A DNA stretch of 64,000 nt from DASUPK01 sp963736305 (lineage in GTDB: Bacteria > Actinomycetota > Thermoleophilia > Solirubrobacterales > 70-9), in contig CAVTOD010000005.1 of NCBI GenBank assembly GCA_963736305.1, forward strand, positions 1,145,609 to 1,209,608, written 5' to 3'. The position numbers and the translations under genes are program-made. Under the pieces are notes generated by a model. It was given only the letters and a program-made list of their open reading frames with translations, was not told where the DNA came from and searched no databases. Each line of letters begins with the position of its first letter. Within the stretch, counting starts at the first letter, position 1. This document shows, one piece after another, positions 1-8,123 of the stretch.

Positions 1-748
1 GGCCGAAGAGCTCGCAGGCGCCCGCCCCCCGCTTGCCGAGGACGCCGACGCCATGGGCCTCGTCGACCATCAGGCGGGCACCGAAGCGACGGCAGAGCTC
101 GACGATCGGTGGGAGGTCGCAGACGTCGCCCTCCATCGAGAAGACGCCGTCGACCACGACCAGGGTGCCGCTTCCTTCGGCGGCGGCCCGCTCGAGCATC
201 GTCTCGAGCTTGTCCATCCGGTTGTGGCGGAAAGGCCGGAGGCGGGCGCCGGAGAGCTTGCAGCCATCGAGGATCGAGGCATGGTCGCCCGAGTCGCAGA
301 TCACCGTGTCGCCCGGCTCCAGGATCGCGCTGATCGCGCCCAGGTTCGACTGGTAGCCGGTCGTGAAGACGATCGTGTCCTCCGTGCCCATCCACTCGGC
401 GAGCTCGCGCTCCAGCTCGACGTGCAGGGGCGTGGTGCCGTTCAGCAGCCGCGAGCCGGTGACGCCGGTCCCGTAGGTCTCGAGGGCGTCGCGGGCCGCC
501 TGCTTGACCCGCTCGTCGGTGGTCAGCCCCAGGTAGTTGTTGGAGCCGAGCATGATCGTCTCTCGGCCCTCCATCTCGACAACCGGTCCCGCCTGGGACT
601 CGAGGATGCGGAAATAGGGGAGGAGATCGCCCTGCTTGGCGGCTTCGAGCTGCTCCACCCGGTCGTGGGTCCGGGCCTTCTCGAAGACATCCGACACTAA
701 ACGGGTCGCGCTGTCGCGCGCCCTTGCATCAAGCGTGGAGTCGGACAT
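1..748 (-). CDS. Serine palmitoyltransferase-like PLP acyltransferase (partial, C-terminus off the left edge)
   Basis: Pyridoxal-phosphate enzyme of the alpha-oxoamine synthase family, which condenses an amino acid with an acyl thioester. The 249 visible residues match the serine palmitoyltransferase branch (first step of sphingolipid synthesis) best: SNNYLGL, GTGVTGSRLLNGT, CDSGDHASILDG, VVVDGVFSMEGD and MVDEAHGVGVLG. BioF and Kbl, the sister enzymes, normally differ at the GSRLLNGT loop. The PLP-binding lysine lies outside the window. ATG at 748 gives a protein starting MSDSTLDA; a GTG at 697 is the alternative. Neither has a strong ribosome site. It is divergent, 35 bp from the acyltransferase starting at 784. 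Membership of the family is sure; the substrate (serine with a long acyl chain) is inferred from resemblance. Confidence 0.75.
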   Translation of the reverse strand, partial: MSDSTLDARARDSATRLVSDVFEKARTHDRVEQLEAAKQGDLLPYFRILESQAGPVVEMEGRETIMLGSNNYLGLTTDERVKQAARDALETYGTGVTGSRLLNGTTPLHVELERELAEWMGTEDTIVFTTGYQSNLGAISAILEPGDTVICDSGDHASILDGCKLSGARLRPFRHNRMDKLETMLERAAAEGSGTLVVVDGVFSMEGDVCDLPPIVELCRRFGARLMVDEAHGVGVLGKRGAGACELFG

Positions 749-783
749 GCCCGGGAAGTCTCGCACGTGTAGCTTGCGCAGCC

Positions 784-1920
784 GTGCCAGGCGGTCCCAT
801 AGACGTACGGCCCGTGCAGGGCCGAGGCGAGCTGAAGAAATTCATCAAGCTCCCGTTTCGGCTCCACCAGGGCACGCCCTGGGTACCGCCGCTGCTCTAC
901 GAACGGCGGGAGTTCCTCGACAAGGACAAGAACCCCTACTTCGAGCACGCCGACGCCGAATATTTCCTGGCATGGCGAGGCGGAGAGACGGTCGGTCGAA
1001 TCACCGCCCAGGTGGACCGCCGCTGGGACCAGTTCCAGGGAGGCAGCGACGGGCAGTTCGGCTTCATCGAGGCCGAGGACGACCCGGCCATCTTCGAGGC
1101 GCTGCTGGGGACCGCCGAGAGCTGGGTCCGCGAGCGGGGACGGGACCGGCTGGTCGGCCCGATGGACTTCACCACGAACGACGAATGCGGTCTGCTGATC
1201 GAGGGCTATGAGAGGCATCCCTACATCCTCGAGCCGTGGCATCCGCCCTACTACCGGGAGCGGCTCGAGGCGCTCGGCTACGGCAAGACGATGGACCTCC
1301 TCATGTGGAACCTGGAGATGGGTGAGCTGAAGGAGGGAGATGCGTTCGCCGATGCGATCCATGCCGTCGCGGACAAGGTCGAGTCCGAACACGGGATCAC
1401 CGTCCGCAACATGAACAAGCGGGACCTCGAGACCGAGATCGGCCGCTTCATGGAGGTCTACAACTCAGCCTGGGAGAAGAACTGGGGCTTCGTGCCGATC
1501 ACCGACGAGGAGGTCGCCTTCCAGGCGAAGAACCTGAAGCAGATCCTGGATCCGCGCTGGGCCTTCATGGCCGAGCGCGACGGCGAGGTTCTCGGCGCCG
1601 CGCTGACGCTGCCGGACATCAACCAGGTGACGAAGAAGATGAATGGCCGGCTCCTGCCCTTCGGGTGGCTGCGCTTCCTGCTCGGCAAGGGCAAGATCGA
1701 TCGGGTGCGCGTCTTCGCCCTGGGGGTGAAGCCCGAGTACCAGCACACCGGGATCGCGGCGCGCTTCTACGTGCGTCACATCGAGACGGCGGCCGAGGTC
1801 GGCGTGAGCGGCGGCGAGGAGGGCTGGATCCTCGAGGTGAACGAGCCGATGAACCGCGCCATGGAGGGCATGGGCGGCACGATCGTCAAGCGCTACCGGC
1901 TCTACGAGAAGTCGCTCTAA
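784..1920 (+). CDS. GNAT-fold acyltransferase (YghO-like; candidate bacterial ceramide synthase)
   Basis: 378-residue protein of the YghO-like GNAT family. Conserved family segments are NPYFEHADAEYF, GPMDFTTNDECGLLIEG and PYILEPWHPPYY in the N-terminal half. A GNAT acetyl-CoA-type core follows at about residues 200-375, with GVKPEYQHTGIAARFY as the pyrophosphate-binding region. The start is GTG 784: a TAGCTT hexamer lies 8 nt upstream (770-775), a leaderless-type promoter, and the reading upstream of 784 is not conserved-looking. Bacterial ceramide synthase of Caulobacter is, from memory, a GNAT-fold protein of this kind, and the divergent neighbour resembles serine palmitoyltransferase. A role in N-acylating a sphingoid base is therefore plausible but inferred. 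Otherwise it is a GNAT of unknown substrate. Confidence 0.7.
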   Translation: MPGGPIDVRPVQGRGELKKFIKLPFRLHQGTPWVPPLLYERREFLDKDKNPYFEHADAEYFLAWRGGETVGRITAQVDRRWDQFQGGSDGQFGFIEAEDDPAIFEALLGTAESWVRERGRDRLVGPMDFTTNDECGLLIEGYERHPYILEPWHPPYYRERLEALGYGKTMDLLMWNLEMGELKEGDAFADAIHAVADKVESEHGITVRNMNKRDLETEIGRFMEVYNSAWEKNWGFVPITDEEVAFQAKNLKQILDPRWAFMAERDGEVLGAALTLPDINQVTKKMNGRLLPFGWLRFLLGKGKIDRVRVFALGVKPEYQHTGIAARFYVRHIETAAEVGVSGGEEGWILEVNEPMNRAMEGMGGTIVKRYRLYEKSL

Positions 1921-1964
1921 GCGGCCGCTTGTGCGGGCGCGATCTGACGGCGAAGCCGTCTACC
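1921..1964. repeat. Intergenic hairpin repeat, copy A
   Basis: Begins at the base after the stop codon of the acyltransferase. It carries GCGGCCGCT at 1921-1929 and, 28 bp on, GGCGAAGCCGTC at 1949-1960. The bases 1946-1960 form a perfect 6-bp hairpin, GACGGC-GAA-GCCGTC. The same two blocks with nearly the same spacing recur at 52225-52262, and the GGCGAAGCC core also occurs at 28776-28784. It lies between convergent genes and could act as a bidirectional transcription stop. No T-tract follows. Confidence 0.5.
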
Positions 1965-2448
1965 GGCGCTCGAACGTGCCCATCAGCTGGGCCTTGCCGA
2001 GCACGTGCCCGTCCAGCGCAGCCTCCAACTGCTCCCTCGAGGCTCCCGGCTCCAGGTCCAGCGCCGAGTCGAGCGCGTGGAGCTCGTGGAAGTACCGGTG
2101 CGCTCCGTGGCCGGGCGGCGGGGCGGGGCCCATGTATCCGGGCTCGCCGCGGCCGTTGGCGCCCTCGGCGGGAGCGGCGGCTCCCTCGTCGAGGCCACCG
2201 GGCTCGGGATCGATGTTCCACGCGACCCAGTGCGTGAAATCGCCGGACGGCGCATCGGGGTCGTGCACGATCAATGCGAGGGAACGCGTGCCCTCGGGCA
2301 GGAAGGTCCATGCGAGGGGGGGCGAGACGTTCTTTCCATCGCCGCTGTACTTGGCGGGAATGGGCGCGCCGTCGGCGAAAGCGGTGCTGGTCAACTCGGG
2401 ATCCGGCATTAACTGTGGGTTCCCGCCGCTACTTCGGAGAAAACCCAT
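1960..2448 (-). CDS. YbhB/YbcL-family phosphatidylethanolamine-binding (Raf-kinase-inhibitor-like) protein
   Basis: Small cytosolic protein of the PEBP family; the bacterial members have no settled function beyond binding an anion or phospholipid head group. Both family signatures are present: HDPDAPSGDFTHWVAWN, and GPAPPPGHGAHRYFHELHAL lining the ligand pocket. The full reading is 162 residues from ATG 2448. ATG 2409 (MPDPELTST) would give 149 and starts where the family usually begins. It converges with the upstream acyltransferase, separated only by the hairpin repeat, and diverges from the small membrane protein at 2485. Family assignment is firm; the exact start is not. Confidence 0.88.
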   Translation of the reverse strand: MGFLRSSGGNPQLMPDPELTSTAFADGAPIPAKYSGDGKNVSPPLAWTFLPEGTRSLALIVHDPDAPSGDFTHWVAWNIDPEPGGLDEGAAAPAEGANGRGEPGYMGPAPPPGHGAHRYFHELHALDSALDLEPGASREQLEAALDGHVLGKAQLMGTFERR

Positions 2449-2484
2449 TTGGAGGGTCTTGACCCGCCTTTAGGATGAATGCCG

Positions 2485-2766
2485 ATGAGTGAGGAGCTTC
2501 AGGCCACCGACGAGGTGATCGAGGCGGAGCCGGTCCGGCCGCTGCCGGTCCGTTCCGAGAGCCGGACGATCGAGATCTGGGGACGCGAGGTCGGCCCCCT
2601 TGCGGTAGCCGCCGCCGGCGGTGCGGCCGCCGGCGTCGCGGTCATCGCCGTTGCCCGCGCTGCGCGCTCGCCGAGGCGCCCTCCCCGGCGAGGGCTGTTC
2701 CGCCGTCGCGAGAAGGTCGTCGCCAGCCGCAGCTTCCTGGTCGACGTCCACGTCCTCGGCCGCTAG
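2485..2766 (+). CDS. Small single-pass membrane protein, unknown function
   Basis: 93 residues. A charged N-terminus (EELQATDEVIEAEP) is followed by one hydrophobic, alanine-rich segment at about residues 42-60 (GPLAVAAAGGAAAGVAVIAV), then an arginine-rich stretch (RSPRRPPRRGLFRRR) that should stay cytoplasmic. ATG 2485 is preferred over ATG 2479 because TAGGAT lies exactly 8 nt before it at 2471-2476, matching the leaderless promoters in this window. The stop is followed after 5 bp by the DNA glycosylase start, so the two genes are probably co-transcribed. I do not recognise a family. Confidence 0.6.
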   Translation: MSEELQATDEVIEAEPVRPLPVRSESRTIEIWGREVGPLAVAAAGGAAAGVAVIAVARAARSPRRPPRRGLFRRREKVVASRSFLVDVHVLGR

Positions 2767-2771
2767 ATCTG

Positions 2772-3758
2772 GTGGTCCTCGAGGAGCGCGTCCTGCCGCG
2801 GTGGCCGTACCGGCTGCCGCGCGGCAGCGGTGGCGACGGCGTCGTGCGCTCCCGGGAGAAGGTGGCCGAGCGCCTGCTCCACGTCGGCGACCGTCCGGTG
2901 AGGGCGCGCTGGTGGCGAACTCGGGAGGGCTATGTTCAAATCCGGGCCGAGTCGGTCGAGCCGGCCTCGGTCGATCATCCGATCTCTGTCGCGGACGCTC
3001 CGCCACCCGACGAGGTCCCACCGGCGGGAGAGTCCGAGCTCGGCATCGCAATCGAGCGGATGCGCTTCGCACTCGCGGTCGAGGACGACATGGAGGAGTT
3101 CTTCCAGACCTTCAAGCGCGACCCTCTACTCGGCCCGGCGATCCATCACACGCCCTGGGTGCGGCCGAGGCGCCGGCCGTGGCCCTGGGAAGCGCTCTGC
3201 TGGGCGATCACCGCGCAGCTGATCCAGGCATCAAGGGCCGCTGAGATCCAGCGCCGCATCGTCCGCCGCTGGGCGCCGAGACACCTGCCTGCCGACCACA
3301 CGGCGCCGAAACGACGCCGGGATCCATGGCCGCTCCGCGACGTCCCCTCGGCCGCCGTGATCGCCGGCCGGGCTCCCGCCGAGCTCGCCTCGATGGATCT
3401 GAGCCAGGGCCGCTCGGTGGCGATGGTGCACTGCGCGCGGGAGGTGGCGCGGGGGCGGGCCGACCTCTCAGACCCGAATGCCGACCGCCGATTGCTCGCG
3501 ATCCCAGAGATCGGGCCGTGGACGATGCAGTGCCTCGGGCTCCACGGCCGCGGCGACCCGGACTCGCTGCCTGCCGGTGACCTGGCCTACGTGAAGTTGG
3601 TCGGCCATCTCGCCGGACTGGGCCGCCGGGCCACGGTTCCGGAGGTCGAGCAGTACTTCGCCCCGTACGCCCCCTTCCGCGGCCTGGCGGGCGCCTATGC
3701 GCTGGCCGGCTGGCACAAGGCCATGGGCGCCGGACCGCCCGCTCGGCTCGCGGCCTGA
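2772..3758 (+). CDS. AlkA-like DNA-3-methyladenine glycosylase (HhH-GPD fold)
   Basis: Base-excision-repair glycosylase that would remove alkylated bases. The C-terminal half holds the helix-hairpin-helix and catalytic loop: LLAIPEIGPWTMQCLGLHG followed by GDPDSLPAGDLAYVK, where the aspartate of AGDLAY sits at the place of the AlkA catalytic Asp. The helical WEALCWAITAQLIQASRAA around residues 140-158 matches the fold's first core helix (usually ..AI..QQ.S...A). The N-terminal 90 residues are a less conserved beta-rich domain. GTG 2772 starts 5 bp after the preceding small membrane gene; 328 residues is longer than AlkA (282). Substrate range cannot be told from sequence. Confidence 0.82.
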   Translation: MVLEERVLPRWPYRLPRGSGGDGVVRSREKVAERLLHVGDRPVRARWWRTREGYVQIRAESVEPASVDHPISVADAPPPDEVPPAGESELGIAIERMRFALAVEDDMEEFFQTFKRDPLLGPAIHHTPWVRPRRRPWPWEALCWAITAQLIQASRAAEIQRRIVRRWAPRHLPADHTAPKRRRDPWPLRDVPSAAVIAGRAPAELASMDLSQGRSVAMVHCAREVARGRADLSDPNADRRLLAIPEIGPWTMQCLGLHGRGDPDSLPAGDLAYVKLVGHLAGLGRRATVPEVEQYFAPYAPFRGLAGAYALAGWHKAMGAGPPARLAA

Positions 3759-3826
3759 AGCAAGCGGGGAGTCCACGGACACGATCGCCCTGTTAGGCGC
3801 GGCGCACCTGCGGGTACCCGGAGAGC

Positions 3827-4816
3827 ATGCGCTACTTCTACGGAGCGGCTCACGAGCAGTTTCCTCCCGAGGACCTGCTCAAGCAGGCGGTCGGGGCGGA
3901 GCGCGCCGGATTTGACGGCGTCGCATGCAGCGACCACCTCCAGCCCTGGTGGGAGCCCGGCGAGTCCGGGCACGCATGGGTATGGCTGGGAGCCGCGGGA
4001 CAGGCCACGGACGGCCTCGCAATCGGTACCGCTGTGACGCCGCCCGGACCTCGTTACCACCCCGTGCTGATCGCGCAGGCATGGGCGACCCTCGAGCGGA
4101 TGTTCCCCGGTCGCCCGTTCATCGGCATCGGTTCGGGCGAGTCACTGAACGAGTCCCCGCTCGCCGCGATCTGGCCACCTGTGTCGGAGCAGGTCGAGCG
4201 AATGGAGGAGGGGCTGGAGATCATCCGCCGTCTCTTCGATGGAGAGCGCCTGACTTACGACGGGCGTCACTTCGAGACCGACGAGGCGATCCTTCATACC
4301 CGCCCGAACCGACGGCCGCCGATCTACGTCTCCGCATTCGGCCCAAGGGCGGCTGGCGTCGCCGCCCGTTGGGCCGATGGGCTGTGGACGCTGGGCGACC
4401 CGGAGTCCGCCCCCGAGGTGATCGACGCCTACAAGGGCGCCTGCGAGGACGCCGGCAAGGAGCCAGGCGAGATCGTGCTGCAGGCGCAGTTCTCGTGGGC
4501 GGAGGACGACGACGCTGCACTGGAGGGCGCCCGCGTCTGGAAGGGCGCTCAGCCGGACGAGCACTACACCGACGACTGGCACCGCCCGACGGACATGTTC
4601 GAGAACGGCGAGAAGCAGGTCTCGGATGACGACCTCAAGGAGTCTCTGATCATCTCCTCCGACCCCGAGGTGCACGCTGACCGCATCCGCGAGGTCGAGC
4701 AGCTCGGGGCCACCACGACGATGCTGATGAACTGCTCCGGTGCCGACCCACACGGGGCTGTCGAGGTCTACGGCAGCAAGGTGCTGCCCGCCCTCGCCAA
4801 GTCGACGGCGCGCTAA
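3827..4816 (+). CDS. F420-dependent LLM-class oxidoreductase (FGD-like)
   Basis: TIM-barrel flavin/F420 enzyme of the luciferase-like group, 329 residues, close to the subfamily around F420-dependent glucose-6-phosphate dehydrogenase. Recognisable segments are GFDGVACSDHLQPWW near the N-terminus, AIGTAVTPPGPRYHP, GIGSGESLNESPLA and PPIYVSAFGPRAAGVAARWADG. The start ATG 3827 follows a GGAG ribosome site 5-8 nt upstream. The stop TAA overlaps the stop of the convergent thiamine-precursor binding protein by three bases. The cofactor is inferred from the subfamily; the actual substrate is unknown. Confidence 0.82.
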   Translation: MRYFYGAAHEQFPPEDLLKQAVGAERAGFDGVACSDHLQPWWEPGESGHAWVWLGAAGQATDGLAIGTAVTPPGPRYHPVLIAQAWATLERMFPGRPFIGIGSGESLNESPLAAIWPPVSEQVERMEEGLEIIRRLFDGERLTYDGRHFETDEAILHTRPNRRPPIYVSAFGPRAAGVAARWADGLWTLGDPESAPEVIDAYKGACEDAGKEPGEIVLQAQFSWAEDDDAALEGARVWKGAQPDEHYTDDWHRPTDMFENGEKQVSDDDLKESLIISSDPEVHADRIREVEQLGATTTMLMNCSGADPHGAVEVYGSKVLPALAKSTAR

Positions 4817-5820
4817 GGCAGCAGCTCGTTGGTGAGGATGTCGCTCGTCCTCGGGGCGGACGAGATCAGGTCGTGGTCGGCCATCCAGTCGGCGTACTCC
4901 CGCCACTCATGCGGATCCATGAACCCGTAGGGGCGGCCGGGCGATCCGGCGAGCAGGGGCAGAGTCGCATCGACCTCCGCGCGCGTCTGCATGGGGTCGA
5001 GGCCCTTCCCCGCCATGAGGACGGCATTGGCAGCCTCCTGGGGATGCGCGGTCGCGTATGAGGTGCCCTGCGCGAGCGCAGAGATGAAGCTGCGGATCGC
5101 CTCGGGGTGCTGATCGACGGTCGAGCGCCTGGCGACCAGGACGAGCTCGTCATATGTCGGCACGCCGAGCTGGTCCACGGGGACGATGCGCGGGTCGAGG
5201 CCCCGCTGCTGGAGATCAACGCCCTCGACGTTCCGGAACCCGCCCAGGATTGCGTCGACGCGGCCGGCGATCAGGGTTGGCAAGAGGTTGAGCCCGACGT
5301 TGACCTCGTTCGCTGCGGATGCCGGCAGGCCCGCTCTCTGCAGGACGGTCTCGAAATAATCGCTCTGGTACGGGATGCCGGCCGTCCCCACGGTCTTTCC
5401 CCGCAGGCCGGCGGCGCTCGCGATTCCGGCCTTCGGCAGGGAGATCAGCGAGGTGAGCGGCCGGTTGACGATGGCGCCGACCGCCTGGACATCCAGACCC
5501 TTGTCCTGTGCCAGCAGGACCTCGGGCTCGTATGACACGGCAAGGTCGGATCGCCCGGCGGCGACCTCCTTGATCGGCGCCGAGGGGTCCGACGGGACCT
5601 GCGGCTGGACGTCGAGGCCCGCCTGCTTGAAGAACCCTCGGTCGAGCGCGCTGTAGATCCCTGCGTGGTCGGGATTGACATACCAGTCGAGATCGAGCGT
5701 GAACGGCTGGGGATTGGACGGGGAGCCGGTCGAGGGCTCGTTCCCGCCCCCGCATGCGGAGAGGGCCAGCGCCACCGCGCCCATCGCGACGACCACGGCG
5801 ATCCGGACGATCCGGCTCAT
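4813..5820 (-). CDS. thiY: ThiY-like substrate-binding lipoprotein (NMT1/THI5 fold)
   Basis: Extracellular binding protein of an ABC importer. Residues 1-24 form a lipoprotein signal ending ALSAC. The body starts FTLDLDWYVNPDHAGIY, the hallmark of the NMT1/THI5-like pyrimidine-binding proteins, followed by GFFKQAGLDV and VSYEPEVLLAQDKGLDV. The family binds hydroxymethyl-pyrimidine or formylaminopyrimidine, thiamine breakdown and precursor compounds. It is the last of three genes (ATP-binding protein, permease, binding protein) joined by ATGA overlaps and preceded by a TPP riboswitch, which supports thiamine-precursor uptake. The start ATG 5820 overlaps the permease stop by 4 bp. Confidence 0.85.
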   Translation of the reverse strand: MSRIVRIAVVVAMGAVALALSACGGGNEPSTGSPSNPQPFTLDLDWYVNPDHAGIYSALDRGFFKQAGLDVQPQVPSDPSAPIKEVAAGRSDLAVSYEPEVLLAQDKGLDVQAVGAIVNRPLTSLISLPKAGIASAAGLRGKTVGTAGIPYQSDYFETVLQRAGLPASAANEVNVGLNLLPTLIAGRVDAILGGFRNVEGVDLQQRGLDPRIVPVDQLGVPTYDELVLVARRSTVDQHPEAIRSFISALAQGTSYATAHPQEAANAVLMAGKGLDPMQTRAEVDATLPLLAGSPGRPYGFMDPHEWREYADWMADHDLISSAPRTSDILTNELLP

Positions 5821-6599
5821 GTGCGCGTCACCCCGCGGTTGTCCCAGGTGATCACCCTTCGCTCGATCAGAGAGACGAGCGCGAAGAGGAGGATCGCCAT
5901 CACCGAGAGGAGCGTGATCGCGGCGAACATCCGGGCGGTCAGCAGGTTGCTCGAGGCGATCAGGATCTGATGTCCGAGACCCGAGCCGGCTCCGGCCCAC
6001 TCGGCGAAGACGGCGCCGATCACCGCCACGGCGATCGCGATCTTCGTGCCGCTGAAGAAGAACGGCAGGGCGGAGGGAAGCTCTACGCGGGTGAGGATCT
6101 GACCGCGGCTCGCGCCAAGGGTCCGCATCATCGTGATCAGCTGGGGATCGACGGACTGGAGGCCGTCGAGGGTGTTGACGGTGACGGGGAAGAAGCAGAC
6201 CAGGGCGATCAGCAGGACCTTCGGCCCGAGCCCGAAGCCGAACCAGACGATCAGGATCGGGGCGATCGCCACCGGCGGAATCGTCTGCGAGGCGACCAGG
6301 AGCGGATAGAAGGCCCGCCGCAGGGTGTCGGAGAGGTGGAGGATCACAGCGAAGAGGAAGCCGGCCGCAAGTGCGCACAGGAAGCCGAGCAGGACCTCAC
6401 GCAGGGTGACCCAGGAATCGTCGGCGAGGAGGGACCGGTCGCGCCACAGCGAGGTCGCGATGTCACTCGGAGCCGGGACGAGGAAATCCTCGATGTTGAG
6501 GGCGTTGGAGATCATGTCCCAGCGCGCCGCGAGCTCCCAGGCGCCGAGGAGGATCAGGATCACGGCCGCAGGGGCCAGATAGATGCGCGCGCGGCTCAT
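5817..6599 (-). CDS. thiX: ThiX-like ABC transporter permease
   Basis: 260-residue inner-membrane permease of the SsuC/TauC/ThiX type with about six hydrophobic helices. The cytoplasmic EAA loop reads MMRTLGASRGQILTRVELPS at about residues 160-180, the contact with the ATPase. ASQTIPPVAIAPILIVWFGFG is the conserved segment before it. ATGA overlaps at both ends (with the binding-protein start at 5820 and the ATPase stop at 6596) show a tightly coupled operon. The thiamine-precursor assignment comes from the TPP riboswitch upstream and the ThiY-like partner; by itself it could be any nitrate/sulfonate/thiamine-type permease. Confidence 0.83.
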   Translation of the reverse strand: MSRARIYLAPAAVILILLGAWELAARWDMISNALNIEDFLVPAPSDIATSLWRDRSLLADDSWVTLREVLLGFLCALAAGFLFAVILHLSDTLRRAFYPLLVASQTIPPVAIAPILIVWFGFGLGPKVLLIALVCFFPVTVNTLDGLQSVDPQLITMMRTLGASRGQILTRVELPSALPFFFSGTKIAIAVAVIGAVFAEWAGAGSGLGHQILIASSNLLTARMFAAITLLSVMAILLFALVSLIERRVITWDNRGVTRT

Positions 6600-7441
6600 C
6601 GCGCCGCCTCCATCAGGCTGCGGAGCGCGCGCTCCTTGAGCTCCGCGAACACCGGCGCGGTCACGGCCGCGGCGCGGTCGGGCGCGCGAGGACCCTCGAT
6701 GTCGATCCGGTCAGCGACGCTGGTCGGCCGCGAGCCGAGCACCAGGACGCGGTCGGCGAGATAGAGGGCCTCCTCGACGTCGTGGGTGACGAGGAGAACC
6801 GTGTGTCGGTCGGGGCCGAGGACACCGGCGAGCCAGCTCTGCATCTCCGCCCGCGTGATCGCGTCCAGCGAAGCGAAGGGTTCGTCGAGGAGCAGCACCG
6901 GGCGCCCCGCCATCAGCGTGCGGAGGAAGGCGACCCGCTGGCGCATTCCACCGGAGAGCTGATCGGGCCGCGTGCTCTCGAAGCCCGCCAGGCCGAGCCG
7001 CTCGAAGTGAGCGCCGGCCCGCTTGCGGGCATCGGCACGGGAGACTCCTGCGACCCTCAGGGCGAGCGCCGCGTTGTCGAGCGCGGATAACCAGGGAAGG
7101 AGCAGGTCGCGCTGCGGCATGTAGGCGCAGCTCTCGAGGCGCGCGGCGGGATCCGTCTGCCCAGCCACCGAGACGGTACCCTCATCCGGGGCCCGAAGCC
7201 CCGCGACAAGCTCGAGCAGGGTCGTCTTCCCGCAGCCCGACGGCCCGACGATCCCGACCACCTCGCCGGGCTCGGCCTCGACATCGAGTCGCTCGATCAC
7301 TCGCAGCTCGCCGAAGGAATGAGCCAGCCCGGTGAGGCGCACCGATGCCCCCCCGATCGCATCCGGCTGATTGGCTCTTCCTGGCCCGGTTCGGCCGTCG
7401 ACGGCCGCGTCCGGAGTGCCTTCGCGAAGTCTTGTCTGCAT
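6596..7441 (-). CDS. thiZ: ThiZ-like ABC transporter ATP-binding protein
   Basis: 281-residue ATPase with Walker A GPSGCGKTTLL, Q-loop MPQRDLLLPW, signature LSGGMRQRV, Walker B VLLLDEPFASLD and the switch histidine in VTHDVEEALYLADR. ATG 7441 (MQTRLREGTP) is chosen because GGAGGG lies three bases before it, and this site is the 3' end of the TPP riboswitch. The upstream in-frame codons are riboswitch sequence, not protein. The first 40 residues (MQTRLREGTPDAAVDGRTG...) are unconserved. It energises import through the two downstream genes. Confidence 0.87.
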   Translation of the reverse strand: MQTRLREGTPDAAVDGRTGPGRANQPDAIGGASVRLTGLAHSFGELRVIERLDVEAEPGEVVGIVGPSGCGKTTLLELVAGLRAPDEGTVSVAGQTDPAARLESCAYMPQRDLLLPWLSALDNAALALRVAGVSRADARKRAGAHFERLGLAGFESTRPDQLSGGMRQRVAFLRTLMAGRPVLLLDEPFASLDAITRAEMQSWLAGVLGPDRHTVLLVTHDVEEALYLADRVLVLGSRPTSVADRIDIEGPRAPDRAAAVTAPVFAELKERALRSLMEAAR

Positions 7442-7443
7442 GC

Positions 7444-7540
7444 TCCCTCCGCGCGCATTACCGCACAGGTTCAAAGGGTCAGCGGAGGGATGGTTTCCGC
7501 TATCTCAGCCCGCACATCCCGCGAGCCCCCCTGTTGGGTA
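7444..7540 (-). promoter_or_regulatory. TPP (THI-box) riboswitch controlling the thiZXY operon
   Basis: Read on the minus strand, all conserved THI-box blocks occur in order: GGGGG followed by CUCGC (about 7536-7520), CUGAGA at 7508-7503, a hairpin AGCGGA...UCCGCU, ACCCUUUGAACCUGU at 7479-7465, then GGUAAUGCG and GCGGAGGGA ending at 7444. The last block is also the Shine-Dalgarno of thiZ, 3 nt before its ATG. Ligand binding would thus most simply hide the ribosome site (translational control). No terminator hairpin with a T-run is visible. Found by recognising the conserved bases, not by a covariance search. Confidence 0.93.
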
Positions 7541-7571
7541 TCACCGAGTCTACTCGCGGTAGGTTGCGGCG

Positions 7572-8045
7572 GTGGAGGTCGAGCGCAAATTCCTGGTGGC
7601 GGATCCGCCCGATCTCGCTGGGACCGATGCGGATCAGATCGACCAGGGCTACCTGGCGGTCGGGGCGGATGATGAGGTGAGGGTCCGCCGCAAGGGGGAC
7701 CGGCTCCTGCTGACGGCGAAGCGGGGCTCCGGGCTCTCGCGCCAGGAGGCGGAGATCGAGCTCGACCGTGAAAGCTTCGACGAGCTCTGGCAACTCACCG
7801 AGGGCCGGCGGCTCCACAAGCGCCGGCACGTGATCCCGCAGGGCGACCTGAAGATCGAGGTGGACGTCTATGGCGGCGAGCTGGAGGGCCTGACGGTCGC
7901 GGAGGTCGAGTTCTCCTCCGAGGAGGAGGCGAAGGCCTTCAATCCGCCCGAGTGGCTCGGCGAGGAGGTCACGGGCGATCATCGCTACCTGAATGAGACC
8001 CTCGCGACCGTCGGCGCCCCGTCGGGTCGATTCTTGTCGCACTGA
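7572..8045 (+). CDS. CYTH-domain protein (triphosphate tunnel enzyme)
   Basis: 157-residue single-domain CYTH protein. It opens with MEVERKF, the ExExK motif that coordinates the triphosphate and metal in the tunnel. It continues with basic and acidic strands typical of the fold (VRVRRKGDRLLLTAKRG, IELDRESFDEL, LKIEVDVYGGELEGLTVAEVEF). Family members hydrolyse inorganic triphosphate or thiamine triphosphate, or make cAMP; inorganic triphosphatase is the commonest bacterial activity. GTG 7572 is fixed by MEVERKF itself and by TAGGTT 6 nt upstream (7560-7565). It is followed by a CHAD protein, the usual polyphosphate-related partner. It diverges from the TPP riboswitch. Confidence 0.88.
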   Translation: MEVERKFLVADPPDLAGTDADQIDQGYLAVGADDEVRVRRKGDRLLLTAKRGSGLSRQEAEIELDRESFDELWQLTEGRRLHKRRHVIPQGDLKIEVDVYGGELEGLTVAEVEFSSEEEAKAFNPPEWLGEEVTGDHRYLNETLATVGAPSGRFLSH

Positions 8046-8123
8046 CTAGTCGGGTTGCTCGGATCACGGCGTTTTTACATCGCGGGGCGTTAATTCCGCA
8101 CCCTTATGTGGCAGTAACTGTCT

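Noticed and set aside
1..748. BioF (8-amino-7-oxononanoate synthase) or Kbl identity
   Set aside because: The GSRLLNGT loop and the N-terminal plan resemble serine palmitoyltransferases more; no biotin or threonine-degradation genes are near. Not fully excluded because the C-terminal half is outside the window.
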